From contig JABARW010000044.1 of assembly GCA_019186845.1 (NCBI GenBank), positions 1-36,299 on the forward strand: a stretch of 36,299 nucleotides of DNA, written 5' to 3'. The position numbers and the translations under genes are program-made. Positions 34,692 through 36,299 of this stretch are shown here, in pieces. The notes below the pieces were generated by a model. That model worked only from the letters and a program-made list of their open reading frames with translations. It had not been told where the DNA came from and did no database searches. How positions within the stretch are numbered: the first letter of the stretch is position 1; each line of letters opens with the position of its first letter. This DNA is from Planctomycetota bacterium (GTDB taxonomy: Bacteria; Planctomycetota; UBA8742; UBA2392).

Positions 34692-35651
34692 CTAAAGCCC
34701 CGCAGGGGACAAACTCTTCAGCGCAAGCTCGATGTCCGCGCGGTTTAGCTCGCGCCCGATGACGACGATGGTGGGCGCGGGGTTGAAGCCCTCCAGCGGA
34801 AACACATGGGCCTGAGCGTGCCCACCCGCCCATTGGCAAATGTAGAGCCGAGCATCACCTTTGACCCGGACGAAGCCCTTGGCGCGAATCACGTTACCCG
34901 GCAGGGCCCGCAACGCAGCCAGCAACGCCTCCCGGCTTTGGGCTTCGCCCACACGAAAGCTCAGGGCCAGGAATCCGTGTTCATGGTGATGATGGCCGTG
35001 GGCGTCGCTCAGCAGCTCATCGACGGCGGCGTCACCCGTTTGCGGCGCGGGCAACGCCAGCAGCTCTTTCAATGTAGCCGCCCCATCCAGGTCGCACTGC
35101 ACCGTGTTGACCTGCCGCGCACCGGGCGCCACCTCGCGCACACGCGCCTGCAACTTGGGAAACCAGGCAGGATCGGCCAGGTCCATCTTGTTGAGTACAA
35201 CGATCTGCGCCAGCTCAAGCTGACGGCGCGCGAGGTCGTTTATGCGCAGGGCATCCAGACCATGCTCGACATCCAGCACGGAGATCAGGCCGCGGGCATC
35301 AAGCCGGTCGATGAGATCCAGGGCCGTGCAGGTGTCGAGCACCTCAACCGGGTCAGCGATGCCCGTGGTCTCGATGAAGAGCAGTTCGGGCTTGAGGTCT
35401 CGCGCAATTTCCTGAAGCGCGGCGTGCAAGTCACCCTTAAGCGTACAGCAGATGCAGCCTCCCAGAACATTCAGAACTTCAATGGCGCCGCCGCTTTGCG
35501 CCACGGGACCGTCCATGGATATGGCGCCTGCTTCGTTCATCAGCACCGCCGGCTTCATGCCCGCCTCACGCGCGGCTTGAAGGAGCCGAAGCAGCAGGGT
35601 GGTTTTGCCCGCACCGAGAAAGCCGGAGATGAGAATGACGGGAGTCTTCAT
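34692..35651 (-). CDS. COG0523 (CobW-like) GTPase, probable metal chaperone
   Basis: A 319-residue G3E GTPase. Walker A is GFLGAGKTT (10-18), the metal-binding CxCC motif lies in GGCICCT (C66, C68, C69), and NKMD (154-157) is the guanine-specificity motif. Near residue 218 is a histidine-rich run (HGHHHHEHG), typical of zinc-handling members such as YeiR and ZigA. A C-terminal CobW domain follows with RAKGFVRV. COG0523 proteins insert metals or respond to metal deficiency. The start is ATG 35651. It is divergent from the methyltransferase gene by 46 bases. No zinc uptake gene or Zur-like site was seen, so the metal is inferred. Confidence 0.9.
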   Translation of the reverse strand: MKTPVILISGFLGAGKTTLLLRLLQAAREAGMKPAVLMNEAGAISMDGPVAQSGGAIEVLNVLGGCICCTLKGDLHAALQEIARDLKPELLFIETTGIADPVEVLDTCTALDLIDRLDARGLISVLDVEHGLDALRINDLARRQLELAQIVVLNKMDLADPAWFPKLQARVREVAPGARQVNTVQCDLDGAATLKELLALPAPQTGDAAVDELLSDAHGHHHHEHGFLALSFRVGEAQSREALLAALRALPGNVIRAKGFVRVKGDARLYICQWAGGHAQAHVFPLEGFNPAPTIVVIGRELNRADIELALKSLSPAGL

Positions 35652-35697
35652 GGGGACGTTTTACACGATGGCCGGTTCTTGCTAAACCCTTCGCCCC

Positions 35698-36299
35698 GTG
35701 GAAACGATCTCCAAAGCGCGCCTCAAGTTGCTTCGCTCCCTGGCCCAGCGCAAAGGCCGCGACGAGCAGGGCCTGTTCATCGCCGAGGGACCCTATCTGC
35801 TTGAAGAAGCGCTCAAGGCGCAGGTGATACCGCGCTTTGTGGTAGTGAGCGAAAAGCAGGAAGGCCCGCGCGAGAAGGTTCAGGCGCTGATTGAACGCTG
35901 CGCCAAAGAAAGCATCGAGTGCGTGAGCGCCGGCGAGGCCGAGTTTGCCGAATGCGCCGACACCGTGAACAGCCAGGGCGTGCTGGCCGTGTTTGCGATC
36001 CCCCATTACGAGCTGGCGCCGCTGCTTGAACGCCACGATCTCACGCTGCTGGTGCTCGACAACATTAGGGAACCGGGCAACCTTGGCGCGATCTGCCGCC
36101 ACGCCGCTGCGTTCGATTGCGGCGGGCTTTTGCTGCTCAAGGGCTGCGTCGATGCCTGGAACAACAAGGCCGTGCGCGCGAGCATGGACGGCGTGTTCCA
36201 CGTGCCGGTATTCGCCGACCTCACGCCCGAAGATGTGATGCAACTACTCAACGCGCACGGCGTATGGCCTTACGTAGCCGCGTGCGGCGGCAAACCCGC
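35698..36299 (+). CDS. SpoU/TrmH-family RNA 2'-O-methyltransferase, partial at right edge
   Basis: The first 200 codons of a SPOUT methyltransferase run off the right edge. The N-terminus (KLLRSLAQRKGRDEQGLFIA) resembles the RNA-binding substrate domain of the RlmB/TsnR type. The catalytic SpoU domain shows motif 1 as LDNIREPGNLGAICRHAAAF and motif 2 as WNNKAVRASMDGVFHVPV, with the conserved Asn, Glu, Arg and GN. The third motif is outside the window. The start is GTG 35698; an in-frame stop lies four codons upstream. It methylates a ribose in rRNA or tRNA; the exact target is undetermined. It is divergent from the COG0523 gene. Confidence 0.9.
   Translation, partial: METISKARLKLLRSLAQRKGRDEQGLFIAEGPYLLEEALKAQVIPRFVVVSEKQEGPREKVQALIERCAKESIECVSAGEAEFAECADTVNSQGVLAVFAIPHYELAPLLERHDLTLLVLDNIREPGNLGAICRHAAAFDCGGLLLLKGCVDAWNNKAVRASMDGVFHVPVFADLTPEDVMQLLNAHGVWPYVAACGGKP

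Overview
The window looks like chromosomal DNA from a Gram-negative, GC-rich bacterium, most probably an uncultured member of the Planctomycetota or a related PVC lineage. The basis is a DUF1549/DUF1553 protein with the conserved CAQCH motif, several HEAT-repeat plus von Willebrand A (VWA) secreted proteins, a MoxR ATPase, a CII/CP76-like HTH protein and a bestrophin-like protein. WaaF (LPS heptosyltransferase family) and a SurA-like periplasmic chaperone indicate an outer membrane. The phylum call is an inference from gene content; there is no rRNA or other phylogenetic marker beyond AsnRS and GatB.

Layout. Positions 1-1570 hold a visibly more AT-rich accessory pair: the C-terminal part of a DUF262 protein overlapping by four bases a HEPN-family predicted RNase. 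This is the best candidate for a defence or toxin-type module. Positions 1658-6933 (minus) hold a VWA membrane protein, pdxA and thiC, with a short inverted repeat but no TPP riboswitch before thiC. Positions 7053-12257 (plus) form a tight housekeeping run: asnS, a HAD hydrolase, a DUF2203 protein, gatB, a Nudix hydrolase and an ABC-2-like membrane protein; a metallophosphoesterase follows. Having both AsnRS and GatB suggests that the GatCAB amidotransferase mainly serves Glu-tRNA(Gln), although gatA and gatC lie elsewhere.

Positions 13211-16332 contain a MoxR ATPase divergent from a secreted HEAT-VWA protein, a plausible AAA/VWA pair. Then come queC and a small UPF0158-like protein, each near a hairpin; the hairpin after the UPF0158-like gene separates it from a convergent unknown gene. 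An 870-residue HEAT-repeat protein is divergent from waaF, which overlaps a convergent merR. Further minus-strand genes are a SurA-like chaperone, an acyl-CoA carboxylase carboxyltransferase subunit and a DUF4239 protein.

Positions 26566-32127 hold a secreted beta-helix protein, a short endonuclease V, a DUF1549/DUF1553 protein and a second HEAT-VWA protein whose metal site is degenerate. A tRNA-Pro(GGG) follows, with a striking 22-bp inverted repeat that includes its own CCA end. Then come mtnA (TTG start with a strong ribosome binding site), a divergent two-gene cassette (CII-like HTH plus an orphan), a COG0523 GTPase with a His-rich loop and, running off the right edge, a SpoU/TrmH-family RNA methyltransferase. 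No insertion sequence, integrase, CRISPR array or rRNA was seen, and no gene-free stretch exceeds about 260 bases.
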